A DNA stretch of 64,000 nucleotides, taken from NCBI GenBank assembly GCA_037501455.1, contig CM074864.1:26530001-26594000 (forward strand), given 5' to 3'. Positions 1 to 9,880 of the stretch are shown here, piece after piece; the first letter of the stretch is position 1, and every line of letters starts with the position of its first letter. Below the pieces are notes generated by a model. It was not told where the DNA came from. It worked only from the letters and a program-made list of their open reading frames with translations, and did no database searches. The stretch comes from Lantana camara. Lineage: Eukaryota; Streptophyta; Magnoliopsida; Lamiales; Verbenaceae. The position numbers and the translations under genes were made by a program.

Positions 1-1370
1 CTGCATAAAATTGCATTTTTCGCACCTCGATCCGACGGCTTCTTTGACCCCTAATTGCTATTATATGACTGATTACATGTTGAAACGCAATATTTTTATG
101 GTACATTGTATTTTTCTCGTCGTCTCGTTGCATTTCCGCCGTTCGTCATATTTGGTACATTTTGAGTCGTGTTTCACGGACAATTGTCTTTCTTGCACAG
201 ACCAGCTTCCTGGTGACGAGGAGTAGGCCCCGTGAGCTGTTTCCTTGGTTATTTTTGGGTCGTTCAGGTGAGGTTTAATTTTAGCTACATAGGACCCGTA
301 CAACCCTATGTGAATTTTAAGCCAAAACCTATCTATATAACTTATAGTTTTTAAAAGAGATTGGTTTTCAAATGTTTTATCGAACCATTGAAGAAATTGA
401 TTGATTGTTTTAGCGAGTATTGTATTGCACTGTGGGCCCGAGGGTAGTGACTCGAGCCAATCGGGAAAGCATGGGCTGACGGGTGACTCGAGGGCTATCC
501 TCACCAAACTGGGATGAACCCTGAACCCTCTAGGAGATTAGGGGAGGAAGGAGTTCCGGGCTTAGGGATTCATGTACCCTCTGCCCAGATTGATTGGATG
601 GTGGGGCCTTGCAATCCCACCATCACCCGGAGGAAGAAGGCGTTATTGAAACTGCTAATTGTGCACATTAATGAATTGCTTGATCACCTAATCATCTAAT
701 AATTTATTGATTGATTGTACACAGTCGGTGTAAGGTTGGAGAATTACCCCACTCGCCGGGCCACGAATTGATTGTATTGAATTGATTGAATTGAAATTGG
801 ATTAGTTGTAATCTCGGGCGATAGTATCTCTTTTAACCTATTAGATTGTATTGCTTTTCCAAAATTATTACCCGAGGTTATAACTTGCATGTATGTGCGC
901 TTATAATTATGTATACCCCTCGCTCAGTCTGTGTTGGACTGACACCTCAACTTTTCAGTGTTTTGCAGGGCGTGCTAGGCGGGAATTTAAAGTCTAGTGG
1001 TCTTTAAATTTGGGTCTAGCACACTTCATTCCCACATTTTGTTATGTATAGCTATTTGGGATATTTTGTATATCGCCTTGTTATCTATATTGTTGGGAGA
1101 TGATTATGTATTGATAGTGTGAATGTTGGTACCTATAAGTAAATAAATAAATATGGTACCTATACATATCGAATGAATGTTATTGCTTCCGCTTTTTAAT
1201 ACTCTGACTTGATTGTTGGTTGGTTTTAAATTGAGGGTACCCGCCTAGCCTTGAGTCATTTTATTGTCTCCCGTTCGCTATAGCTTTGATTCATGTATGG
1301 ATTGTCCATTTCATATGTGGATTGGAGCTATAGTGCGGGGGATGTGGTGCCTGGCGTTCCGGGTGCTGCA
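1..1370 (+). repeat. Element A 5' LTR (3' portion only)
   Basis: It ends in GGGTGCTGCA directly before the primer-binding site and matches 7392-8761 base for base apart from about 11 substitutions. The palindrome cluster and U3 start of this LTR lie outside the window. Visible inside are a candidate short exon (201-267), a structured multi-hairpin domain (433-640), a TCAGTC/GACTGA hairpin near 925-942 and a U5-terminal hairpin (1277-1334). Confidence 0.95.
433..640 (+). ncRNA. Structured LTR domain, copy in A 5' LTR
   Basis: Four consecutive potential hairpins end in the nearly invariant GGAGGAAGAAGG. The fourth stem pairs GATGGTGGG with CCCACCATC around the loop GCCTTGCAAT. Equivalent domains occur in every Tekay-like LTR of this window with different but complementary stems. 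Whether it acts as RNA is inferred from covariation only. Confidence 0.6.
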
Positions 1371-1378
1371 TCCTACGG

Positions 1379-1390
1379 TGGTATCAGAGC
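1379..1390 (+). promoter_or_regulatory. Primer-binding site of A (tRNA-iMet)
   Basis: TGGTATCAGAGC, complementary to the 3' end of plant initiator tRNA-Met, lies 8 nt after the LTR end. This is the usual primer for minus-strand synthesis in Tekay elements. Confidence 0.9.
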
Positions 1391-1618
1391 CCGGTTGCAA
1401 AACCGGGTCTCTAGTGTCGTATCTTGTGAGTCTAGGTCGCACGGCATAGGAACTAATTGTCAATTTGAGAGTCTTGCATTGTTATTTGATACTTGAACCT
1501 ACTTGGCTTACTTGAATTGGGATGACTTGTTGAGTTTTGAACTTATGTGCAATTTTGAATTATTTGCACACATTGGCATTGGCTAACCGAACATGCATAA
1601 TAGTGACTTGATTTCAGG

Positions 1619-3295
1619 ATGGCTCGCGATAGACATCACCGTGATCGTTCTCCTAGACATCGACATCATCGACATCATCGCAGGGAGAGATCACCACCTC
1701 CTCCTCCACCTCCTCAGGCTCAGCCACTGGACTTTATGAACGCAGTGGTGGGTCTTAATGATCAGAGAGTTCGGGATTGTGTTCCTCCACCACCACCAGT
1801 TGCACCACCACAGCCTGGAGGCCAGATTTCAGCTGTTTTCAGGGAGTTTCAGAACCAGCATCCTCCCATGTTTTACAAAGGAAATGATATTCAGGCCGAG
1901 CAATGGCTGAAAGAGATTGAGAGGATATGGGAGCTTATCCCGTGTGAGTCCAGGGAGAAGGCCCGTTGTACCATTTCTTTGATTCAGGGTGAGGCCTACT
2001 CTTGGTGGGAGAGTGCCCGGATTGTGTTAGATGCTGCAGGCGAGGAAGTGAACTGGGAAGTGTTTGTCAGAGAATTCCAGAACAAGTTTATTCCTCCGTC
2101 TTCTCGCACTAGAAGATTGAAGGAATTTACAGAGTTGAAGCAAGGAAACAGGTCGGTCTCAGAGTACATCGCCGAGTTTGAGAGGTTGTCCCGCTATGCT
2201 CCTAATATAGCGAGTGATGATTTCCATAAGGCGATGCAGTTTGTTCAGGGCCTTAGACCGGATATTCAGGTAGCTATTGAGGCGGTCAACACGAGTACCT
2301 GGGTGAAGGCTACCAAGAAGGCTCTATTGGTTGAGGATTCAGTGAATGCGAGGCGATCTACCTACCGTTCAGGTTCAGGTTCGGGCTCAGGGTCAGGATC
2401 GGGATTCAGAGGTTCTAGATCGGGTTTTAGAGGTGCCGGATCAGGGTATAAGGGTTCAGGCTCGGGTTCTGCTTTAGGCAAGAGGCCGATGGTTTATTCT
2501 TCTCCACCACCAGCTCCACAGGGCCCAGGGAAGAAGCCCCGACCAGCAGGACCAGTGATTCGAGCTCCAGTTGCTCCAGCTTTGCCACCACCACCCGAGA
2601 GACCTTATTGTACCTTCTGTGGACAGAGGACACACGTCTATGATAACTGCAGGAGGCGTCTGGGTTTATGCTTACTTTGTGGGAGCGATGAGCATTTGGT
2701 AGATGGTTGTCCGGATCGCAGGATACCACCACCGGGGGCACCGAGACCACTGATTAGGGCTCGTGCTTATGCTTTGGAGGGTGAGCAGCCGGATGCTGAT
2801 ATTGATCCAGCCGCGGTAGTTGAAGGTACCATTTGCATACATGGCACGAACATTCATACCTTGTTTGATCCGGGAGCTACTCACTCCTATCTTTCGCGTG
2901 CTATATCTGTTTCTTTGCCTTTGCCTGTTTCTCGTTCTTCTGCATGTTTTGTGGTTAGTACTCCTTTTGGTGGTAGTTTAGAATCTGATCGGGTGTTCAG
3001 AGAGGTTCCGGTGAGCATCGAGGGTCGAGTTTTCTTGTCAGACTTCATTGAGCTGCCGATGACTTGCTATGGATCTATTCTGGGCATGGATTGGTTGTAC
3101 AGACATTCTGCCACAGTTGATTGTAGAGCGAAAAAGGTTCAGTTGGGATCAGATTTGGTAGTGGGAGTTCCAAGACTGTACCGCTACTTTCTTTTTCTGA
3201 AGCTCATAAGTTGGTTCGAGAGGGAGCCACGGGTTTCATCGCTTATATTCTTAACAAACCTAAGGATCAGAGTAAGCTGGAAGAAACGGAAGTAG
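1619..3295 (+). pseudogene. Element A gag and protease (frameshifted before RT)
   Basis: ATG at 1619 follows the internal leader. The N-terminus is Arg/His-rich, then a Pro-rich stretch, then a retrotransposon gag domain at about residues 85-195. A Gly/Ser repeat leads to two CX2CX4HX4C zinc knuckles starting near residues 331 and 351. The aspartic protease motif is at residue 417 (Asp at 2867-2869) and reads DPGA, where DSGA or DTGA is usual, so the Pro may impair cleavage. The frame fits gag-PR to about 3180; the last 35-40 residues are out of frame with RT, which continues in another frame. In an intact element one Gag-Pol polyprotein would be expected. Gag should form the cytoplasmic particle and the protease should cut the polyprotein. 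Confidence 0.9.
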
Positions 3296-4146
3296 TGAAG
3301 GAATTTCCCGAGGTCTTTCCTGAGGAATTGGATTCTTTACCTCCAGAACGGGAAATTGAGTTTGTGATCGACTTGTACCCTAACGCAGAGCCGTACTCCA
3401 AGACTCCGTATCGTATGGCTCCGGCCGAGTTGAAAGAGTTGAAGACTCAACTTGATGCGTTGTTGGAGATTGGGTACATTCGACCGAGTTCTTCTCCCTG
3501 GGGTGCACCGGTTTTGTTTGTAAAGAAGAAGGACGGAACCTTGAGAATGTGCATAGACTATAGAGAGTTGAACCGGATGACGATCAAGAACAAGTATCCT
3601 CTTCCACACATCGAGGAGTTGTTTGACATACTTCAGGGATCGAAAGTCTATTCGAAACTGGACTTGAGACAAGGATACTACCAGCTGCGTATCCGAGCAG
3701 GGGATATTTCTAAGACAGGATTTAACACTCGGTACGGGCATTATGAGTTCGTTGTGATGCCGTTTGGTTTGACTAATGCCCCAGCAGCTTTTATGGATAT
3801 GATTCACAGGATTTTCAGGCCTTTTCTGGATAAGTTCGTGGTCATCTTTATTGATGATATCCTGGTTTTCTCGAAGTCTGCCGAGGAGCATGCAAGACAC
3901 CTCCAGTTGGTATTAAGGACTTTGAAGGAGCATCAGTTTTTTGCCAAGTTCAGCAAGTGTGAGTTCTGGATTGACAGGGTGTTATTCTTGGGTCACGTGA
4001 TTTCGGGCAACGGTTTGGAAGTCGATCCTTCCAAGATTGAGTCGGTTTTGAAGTGGGAGAAACCTAGGAATGCCTCTGAGATTAGGAGTTTCTTGGGATT
4101 GGCAGGTTATTACCGGAGGTTTGTTAAGGATTTCTCCAAGTTATAA
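3211..4146 (+). pseudogene. Element A reverse transcriptase segment
   Basis: This reads in a different frame from gag-PR, so an indel lies near 3180; the marked start is only where the open frame becomes convincing and is not a true initiation site. RT fingers and palm are complete: LDLRQGYYQ at about residue 150 and the catalytic FIDD box at 3847-3858 (residue 213), the usual plant Ty3/gypsy variant of YxDD. A TAA at 4144-4146 stops the frame where the RT connection region should run on; the frame resumes immediately after, so it is a single nonsense change. The enzyme copies the element RNA into DNA in the particle. Confidence 0.93.
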
Positions 4147-6164
4147 GCTCCTTTAACCCAGTTGACGAAGAAGAATGTGAAATTCGATTGGAATGAAGAT
4201 TGTGAGAAGAGTTTCACTTTCTTGAAGGAGAAGTTAGTGTCTGCTCCAGTGTTAGCCCTTCCGGAAGGTTCTGAAGGATATGTTGTTTATACAGATGCTT
4301 CTAAGGGAGGCTTGGGATGTGTGTTGACTCAGAAGGGTAAAGTAATTGCTTATGCATCACGGAAGTTGAAAGAGCATGAAAAGAATTATCCGACACATGA
4401 TCTTGAGCTTGCTGCCGTAGTCTTTGCACTTGGAAAGTGGAGACATTATTTGTACGGGGTGACCTTCAAGATTTTCACCGACCACAAAAGCCTCCAGTAT
4501 TTATTCACTCAGAAGGATTTGAATATGAGGCAACGACGTTGGATGGAAAGGTTGGAAGATTATGATTGCACGATCAAGTACCATCCCGACAAAGCCAACG
4601 TGGTCGCCGATGCACTTAGTAGGAAGGCTAGTGTATCGAGCCTGGAAGTGGGTGAAAGTAGTGCAATCGAGCCAATTGTTTTAAAGGCTCGAGTTTTTAA
4701 TATTTCGGTCCAGCCAGAATTGAAGCACAAGTTGTTTGAGGCTCAAAGTACAGATTTGGAAGTTCAGAGATTGGTAGCTAAGGCAAGAGCTGATCCAGAG
4801 TGTCCATTCGGGTTCGATGAAACCGGTCTTCTTCGTTTCAAGAACCGAGTGGTTGTGCCCGAAGAGTTAAAACGGGTATTGCTCGAGGAAGCTCACAGAT
4901 CGGCTTATTCTATCCACCCCGGAGGAAATAAGATATATAAGGACTTAAGGCAATATTATTGGTGGCGTGGATTGAAGAAAGATGTGGCCGAGTTTGTGAA
5001 GCATTGTCTCACTTGTCAGAAAGTGAAAGCCGAGCATCAGAAACCGGGAGGTCTTCTTCAGCCGTTACCTATTCCTGAGTGGAAGTGGGAACAGGTGACG
5101 ATGGATTTCGTGTCCGGATTACCTAAGGTGAAAGGTGGATTTGATGGGATTTGGGTGATTGTGGACCGTTTGACGAAGTCTGCACATTTTCTGCCGGTTC
5201 GGATGTCGTATAAGATTCGCAAGCTAGCCGAACTTTATAACCGGGAGATTGTTAGACTTCACGGGATTCCGATCAGTATCGTTTCAGACAGAGATCCACG
5301 GTTCACTTCGAGGTTGTGGCGTGAATTGCAAGAGGTTCTGGGTACGAAGCTCCAGTTTAGTACAGCTTTTCATCCCCAGATGGATGGTCAGTCCGAGAGA
5401 TTAATAAGATATCTCGAGGATTTGCTTAGAGCTTGTTCTTTGGATTTTCAGTCTTCTTGGCATGATCAGCTACCTTTGATTGAGTTTGCGTACAACAACA
5501 GTTTTCAGGCTTCGATTGGAAGGACACCGTATGAGCTACTTTATGGACGGAAGTGTCGTTCTCCGTTGTTCTTTGACTTGGAAGAGTGGAAATGGACTAA
5601 GCAGGAATGTGTTAAGAAAGGTGAGAAATTGGAAAAACCTTCCAAGGCCGTCGAAGCTATGATTGAGAAAGTCCAATTAATAAAACAACGGATGAAATCA
5701 GCTCAGGACAGACAGAAGAGCTACGCCGATCGTCGCAGAAGGGATCTCGAGTTTGAGGTTGGAGACCGGGTATTCTCGAAGGCGTCTCCATGTAAAGGAT
5801 TTGCTCGGATTGGGAAAGGAGGTAAACTTAAACCTCGTTATTTAGGTCCTTATGAGATTTTGGAAAGAATTGGAGAAGTTGCTTACAGATTGGACCTACC
5901 ACCGAGCCTCACGGGGATTCATAACGTATTTCACGTGTCTCAGCTGAGGAAATACTACCCCGATGAAACCGAGATCATTCCTGTTGAAGAAGTGGAATTG
6001 GAACCAAGTCTTACCTTTGTTCAGAAACCGGTTAGGATTTTGGATAAGAAGTTTCAGGAATTAAGAAACCGGAGGATTCCCATGGTTAAGGTTCTTTGGA
6101 GAAGTGGGAGACCGAAGACAAAATGAGACGGTTCCATCCAGAGTTGTTCCCTTCCGATCAGTGA
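4147..6164 (+). pseudogene. Element A RNase H, integrase and chromodomain segment
   Basis: This continues the RT frame after the TAA at 4144. RNase H has the YTDAS box at 4288-4302. Integrase has an HHCC zinc-binding set (His codons at 4894 and 4915, Cys at 5005 and 5014) and a DD35E triad (Asp at 5104 and 5287, Glu at 5395, with 35 residues between the last two). The wording around the HHCC and first Asp is typical of Tekay/Del. The C-terminal chromodomain begins near 6030 but loses frame after 6100: the frame stops at 6124-6126, while the expected chromodomain tail is readable in another frame from 6105 to a TGA at 6162-6164. A short deletion probably removed its aromatic-cage part. The chromodomain normally directs integration to heterochromatin. 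Confidence 0.92.
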
Positions 6165-6198
6165 ATCTGGGGACCAGATTCTTATAAGGAGGGAGGAT
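6163..6198 (+). promoter_or_regulatory. Element A pre-PPT hairpin and polypurine tract
   Basis: GAATCTGG (6163-6170) and CCAGATTC (6174-6181) are perfect complements around GGA. They are followed by the purine-rich AAGGAGGGAGGA ending one base before the 3' LTR. The tract would prime plus-strand synthesis. The hairpin recurs with a changed but still complementary stem before the LTRs of E, and with one mismatch in B and G. Confidence 0.8.
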
Positions 6199-7139
6199 TG
6201 TAACGCCCCAGCTTTCGACAATTCAGGTATGAACGACACGTGTGCGTTTGAGAGTGTAATTTAATTATTAATTGATCATTTAATTCATTTTCCTATCATG
6301 ACATAATTTTATAAAATTATATTCTTAACATTTTATTGAAAATTCATATCATATCATATTTTTTTGGATTTATTGAACGTGGTTGCAATGTGAATTATTT
6401 TCCCGAATGTGATTTATTTCTTTTATGTCCTTAATTGCTCATTTTCATGAATATGAGATCTAATTGCATTGGACCTAATTGATCATTTAAAATGGGATTT
6501 GAACCTCATTGCATAACTTATTAAGTGGAGGGATTTAATTGCAAATTGGCCCTCTTTTCTCTTCTTCATTAGCAGCATCACGTACCTTTGGCTTCTCATT
6601 CATACAAACATATCATCTTGCTTCATTTGCTTTCCTTGCTCAACCAAACCAAACCCTACTTGAAGGAGTGGGAGATTTCATCTTGCAAGCATCAATTTTT
6701 GTGGGATTTGTGATCATAGAACCATCATCATCATCACTTCTTCATCTTAGCTTTCATTTCTCCCATTTGAGGTAATTATGGAGATTGGTTGATTTTATTG
6801 AAAATATTTGATATATAGGGCTTTGTATTAGCTTGAATGATTTGTGTATTTGATGTTGGGAACTTAATTGTGAACTTTAAGCTTGAGTTTGATGCATTTA
6901 TCTTGAGTTTTATGAACTTGGGGCATGAATGAGTGTATGGGTTTTGAATGATGGATTATTGATGATCTAACATTGAAATGAGTGTTTACATGAGTTGTTA
7001 TTGATTTATATGCATGTTAGCATATTTATTGTATCGTATTTATACATTTGAACTTGGCTTGAAGCCATTTTTGGTGATTAATTGTTGTGTTGCCATGGCT
7101 GCTCTGTTTCTGCTCTGTATTCTAAAGCTCACGTATTTT

Positions 7140-7365
7140 GGGAACGGCCCTTCCCAACCCCAGTTCAAATCTGGAACGGCCGTTCCCATAATGCTGAGAG
7201 ATTAGGCCAGCGAGACTGGGAACGGCCGTTCCCACTTTAGCCTGTGAGCCGGAACGGCCCTTCCCAGCCAAAACGCATTTTATATTTTAAAACGCTTGCG
7301 CGTTTTCTTCAAGCCCTGGGAACGGCCCTTCCCATTTTCAAAGGGAAGCCGGAACGGCCTTTCCC
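7140..7365 (+). repeat. Palindrome cluster of A LTR (GGGAACGGCCGTTCCC type)
   Basis: Six copies at about 7140, 7173, 7218, 7251, 7318 and 7351 read GGAACGGCCSTTCC with small changes. The copies at 7173 and 7218 are perfect palindromes. Sequence between copies is unrelated, so the palindrome itself is what is repeated. Confidence 0.9.
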
Positions 7366-7823
7366 ATAGTCCAGAAAGTGCCCAAAATTCACTGCATAAA
7401 ATTGCATTTTTCGCACCTCGATCCGACGGCTTCTTTGACCCCTAATTGCTATTATATGACTGATTACATGTTGAAACGCAATATTTTTATGTTACATTGT
7501 ATTTTTCTCGTCGTCTCGTTGCATTTCCGCCTTTCGTCATATTTGGTACATTTTGAGTCGTATTTCACGGACAATTGTCTTTCTTGCACAGACCAGCTTC
7601 CTGGTGACGAGGAGCAGGCCCCGTGAGCTGTTTCCTTGGTTATTTTTGGGTCGTTCAGGTGAGGTTTAATTTGAGCTACATAGGACCCGTACAACCCTAT
7701 GTGAATTTTAAGCCAAAACCTATCTATATAACTTATAGTTTTTAAAAGAGATTGGTTTTCAAATGTTTTATCGAACCATTGAAGAAATTGATTGATTGTT
7801 TTAGCGAGTATTGTATTGCACTG

Positions 7824-8031
7824 TGGGCCCGAGGGTAGTGACTCGAGCCAATCGGGAAAGCATGGGCTGACGGGTGACTCGAGGGCTATCCTCACCAAAC
7901 TGGGATGAACCCTGAACCCTCTAGGAGATTAGGGGAGGAAGGAGTTCCGGGCTTAGGGATTCATGTACCCTATGCCCAGATTGATTGGATGGTGGGGCCT
8001 TGCAATCCCACCATCACCCGGAGGAAGAAGG
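7824..8031 (+). ncRNA. Structured LTR domain, copy in A 3' LTR
   Basis: This is the counterpart of 433-640 and nearly identical to it. It has helices P1 (TAGTGACTCGAG with CTCGAGGGCTA, imperfect), P2 (CCTCTA with TAGGGG), P3 (AGGG with CCCT around TTCATG) and P4 (GATGGTGGG with CCCACCATC). Confidence 0.6.
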
Positions 8032-8761
8032 CGTTATTGAAACTGCTAATTGTGCACATTAATGAATTGCTTGATCACCTAATCATCTAATAATTGATTG
8101 ATTGATTGTACACAGTCGGTGTAAGGTTGGAGAATTACCCCACTCGCCGGGCCACGAATTGATTGTATTGAATTGATTGAATTGAAATTGGATTAGTTGT
8201 AATCTCGGGCGATAGTATCTCTTTTAACCTATTAGATTGTATTGCTTTTCCAAAATTGTTACCCGAGGTTATAACTTGCATGTATGTGCGCTTATAATTA
8301 TGTATACCCCTCGCTCAGTCTGTGTTGGACTGACACCTCAACTTTTCAGTGTTTTGCAGGGCGTGCTAGGCGGGAATTTAAAGTCTAGTGGTCTTTAAAT
8401 TTGGGTCTAGCACACTTCATTCCCACATTTTGTTATGTATAGCTATTTGGGATATTTTGTATATCGCCTTGTTATCTATATTGTTGGGAGATGATTATGT
8501 ATTGATAGTGTGAATGTTGGTACCTATAAGTAAATAAATAAATATGGTACCTATACATATCGAATGAATGTTATTGCTTCCGCTTTTTAATACTCTGACT
8601 TGATTGTTGGTTGGTTTTAAATTGAGGGTACCCGCCTAGCCTTGAGTCATTTTATTGTCTCCCGTTCACTATAGCTTTGATTCATGTATAGATTGTCCAT
8701 TTCATATGTGGATTGGAGCTATAGTGCGGGGGATGTGGTGCCTGGCGTTCCGGGTGCTACA

Positions 8762-9470
8762 TTTGGAGTCCTTGGTTTGTTTAGTGGATCAGAGGATAAG
8801 AGAGTATATTTCTTCAACGCCACTAACTCCATCACCACGGCCGGGTCAAATTTCAATAGCCTTAAAGGAATTCCAAAATCAACAAGCCTCAAAGGTCTTT
8901 GAAGGAAATAATGTTCTAGTTGAGCCACAATTTAAGAAAGTTAAAAGCGTGTGGGAACTAACTCCACGTGGCTCCCAAGAAAAAGTTCGAGGCTCCACCT
9001 CGTTGGAGGCAAGAAGGTCTAATCCTCAACCCGGGCAGACCTTAAGTTCAAAATCAGGACAAACTCTCAACAAAGGAAAGCCACCTATCTCTTATCATAC
9101 CCCGACACCTCCAGAAAGATCCCGAAAGAAAAGGAAACAATCACTTGGATCGAGTTCGGGAGCTTCACATACCCCAGCTTCAACAACATCTTCCGGGAAA
9201 CTTCTTTGCAACTATTGTGGATGAGATAATCACACTTATGTTGGTTGTAGGAGACAGTTGGGATTATGTCTCTACTGTGGGAGTGATGAGCATCAAATAG
9301 ACACGTGCTCAAAGCGGCGAGAGAAGTCTATGAGGGATGAAAGATTGCTTGTTCGGGCTCGGGAAGGTGTTCGTGAGAGAGGGGTACAAACTGTGAATGT
9401 GAAGTCGGCCAGGAAGGAAGAAGGTACCAATTATATGCATAGTACAACCATCGGTGGACGGTACATTTAG
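8762..9470 (+). pseudogene. Element B gag remnant
   Basis: The frame resembles A's gag start (a VDQRIRE-type stretch against A's NDQRVRD). It jumps after a WELTPRG-like segment straight to the basic linker, so most of the gag domain is deleted. Two zinc knuckles follow: the first has an in-frame TGA at 9222-9224 in place of a residue between its second Cys and its His, and the second, from 9267, is intact (CX2CX4HX4C). The frame ends at 9468-9470, just where A has its protease. The end codons overlap the conserved noncoding motif at 9453-9493, which suggests pol was removed there. It makes no functional Gag. Confidence 0.82.
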
Positions 9471-9493
9471 CCATGCATATCACGTGCATCGTG
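9453..9493 (+). other. Conserved internal motif (type 2), B copy
   Basis: GGTGGACGGTACATTTAGC followed by a CATGCATATCACGTGCATC-like part. The same motif precedes the 3' end of E, F and G, where no coding sequence is shared. Position relative to the 3' LTR is about 390 bp. Confidence 0.7.
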
Positions 9494-9680
9494 AATTGTA
9501 TTGTTATTGTATTTAATTTCTTATTCATTGCAAGTTAGTTAATTATGAATGGTAAGTATGTGATTAAAATGGTTGTATTTGTCTACATGATATTATGGAA
9601 ATAATATGATTCCATTGGTCTATATAACATCCATGCCATTGTTTCTTCAATTGGCTTTTTGTATTACATTCATGCATGTC
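9494..9680 (+). other. Element B noncoding 3' region before the hairpin array
   Basis: AT-rich sequence without a credible ORF. It lies between the conserved motif and the hairpin array, and I see nothing else in it. Confidence 0.6.
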
Positions 9681-9810
9681 AAGAGACGGGGCTCTCTCCT
9701 CTCCTGTTGAGAGACGGGGTTCTCTCACTTCTTGCTGAGAAACGGGGTTTTCTCATTTCTTGCTGAAAGACGGGGTTCTTTCATTCTTATTCAAGAGACG
9801 GGGTTTTCTT
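9681..9810 (+). repeat. Tandem hairpin array, five units, in B
   Basis: Units of the type GAGAGACGGGGTTCTCTC repeat every 28 bp at 9681, 9709, 9737, 9765 and 9793. Stem changes are compensated: GAGAAA pairs with TTTCTC in unit 3 and GAAAGA with TCTTTC in unit 4, while the CGGGGT loop is kept. Related arrays occur in E and G at the same place. Confidence 0.9.
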
Positions 9811-9842
9811 ATGACTTGTGCATCGTTTCAAAACTTGACAGT

Positions 9843-9880
9843 GGACCAGGGGACCAGGTCCTTTTAAGGGGGGGGAGAGT
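9843..9880 (+). promoter_or_regulatory. Element B pre-PPT hairpin and polypurine tract
   Basis: GGACCAGG (9843-9850) faces CCAGGTCC (9854-9861) around GGA with one mismatch. It is followed by AAGGGGGGGGGAGAG reaching the LTR start. Confidence 0.78.

Larger units (their letters stand above)
1..8761 (+). mobile_element. Element A: Ty3/gypsy Tekay/Del-type chromovirus, 5' truncated by window
   Basis: The order is LTR, tRNA-iMet primer site, gag, protease, RT, RNase H, integrase, chromodomain, polypurine tract, LTR, as in the chromovirus branch of plant Ty3/gypsy elements. The integrase wording, C-terminal chromodomain and long LTRs (2.56 kb) point to the Tekay/Del lineage. The 5' LTR starts outside the window, so its left target duplication cannot be read. 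The 1370 bp of 5' LTR present align without gaps to 7392-8761 with about 11 differences by eye, so insertion is recent. A interrupts element B, whose gag remnant begins at 8762. Confidence 0.93.
6199..8761 (+). repeat. Element A 3' LTR (2563 bp, complete)
   Basis: It starts TGTAACGCCCC right after the polypurine tract and ends GGGTGCTACA. The same terminal sequence types define every Tekay-like LTR in the window. It contains a palindrome cluster (7140-7365), a candidate exon (7592-7658), the structured domain (7824-8031), an acceptor-like TTTTGCAG (8352-8359) and a U5 hairpin (8668-8725). Confidence 0.95.

Noticed and set aside
73..507. 144-codon minus-strand frame repeated at 7464-7898
   Set aside because: Both lie inside the LTRs of element A, on the strand opposite to transcription, and span the structured domain; chance open frame.
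3337..3900. 187-codon minus-strand frame
   Set aside because: Antisense shadow of the RT domain.
9681..9810. CRISPR-like array (short palindromic repeats with regular spacing)
   Set aside because: Repeats are 18 bp with 10-bp linkers of near-constant sequence, lie inside plant retrotransposons and recur at the same element position; no cas genes and clearly eukaryotic DNA.
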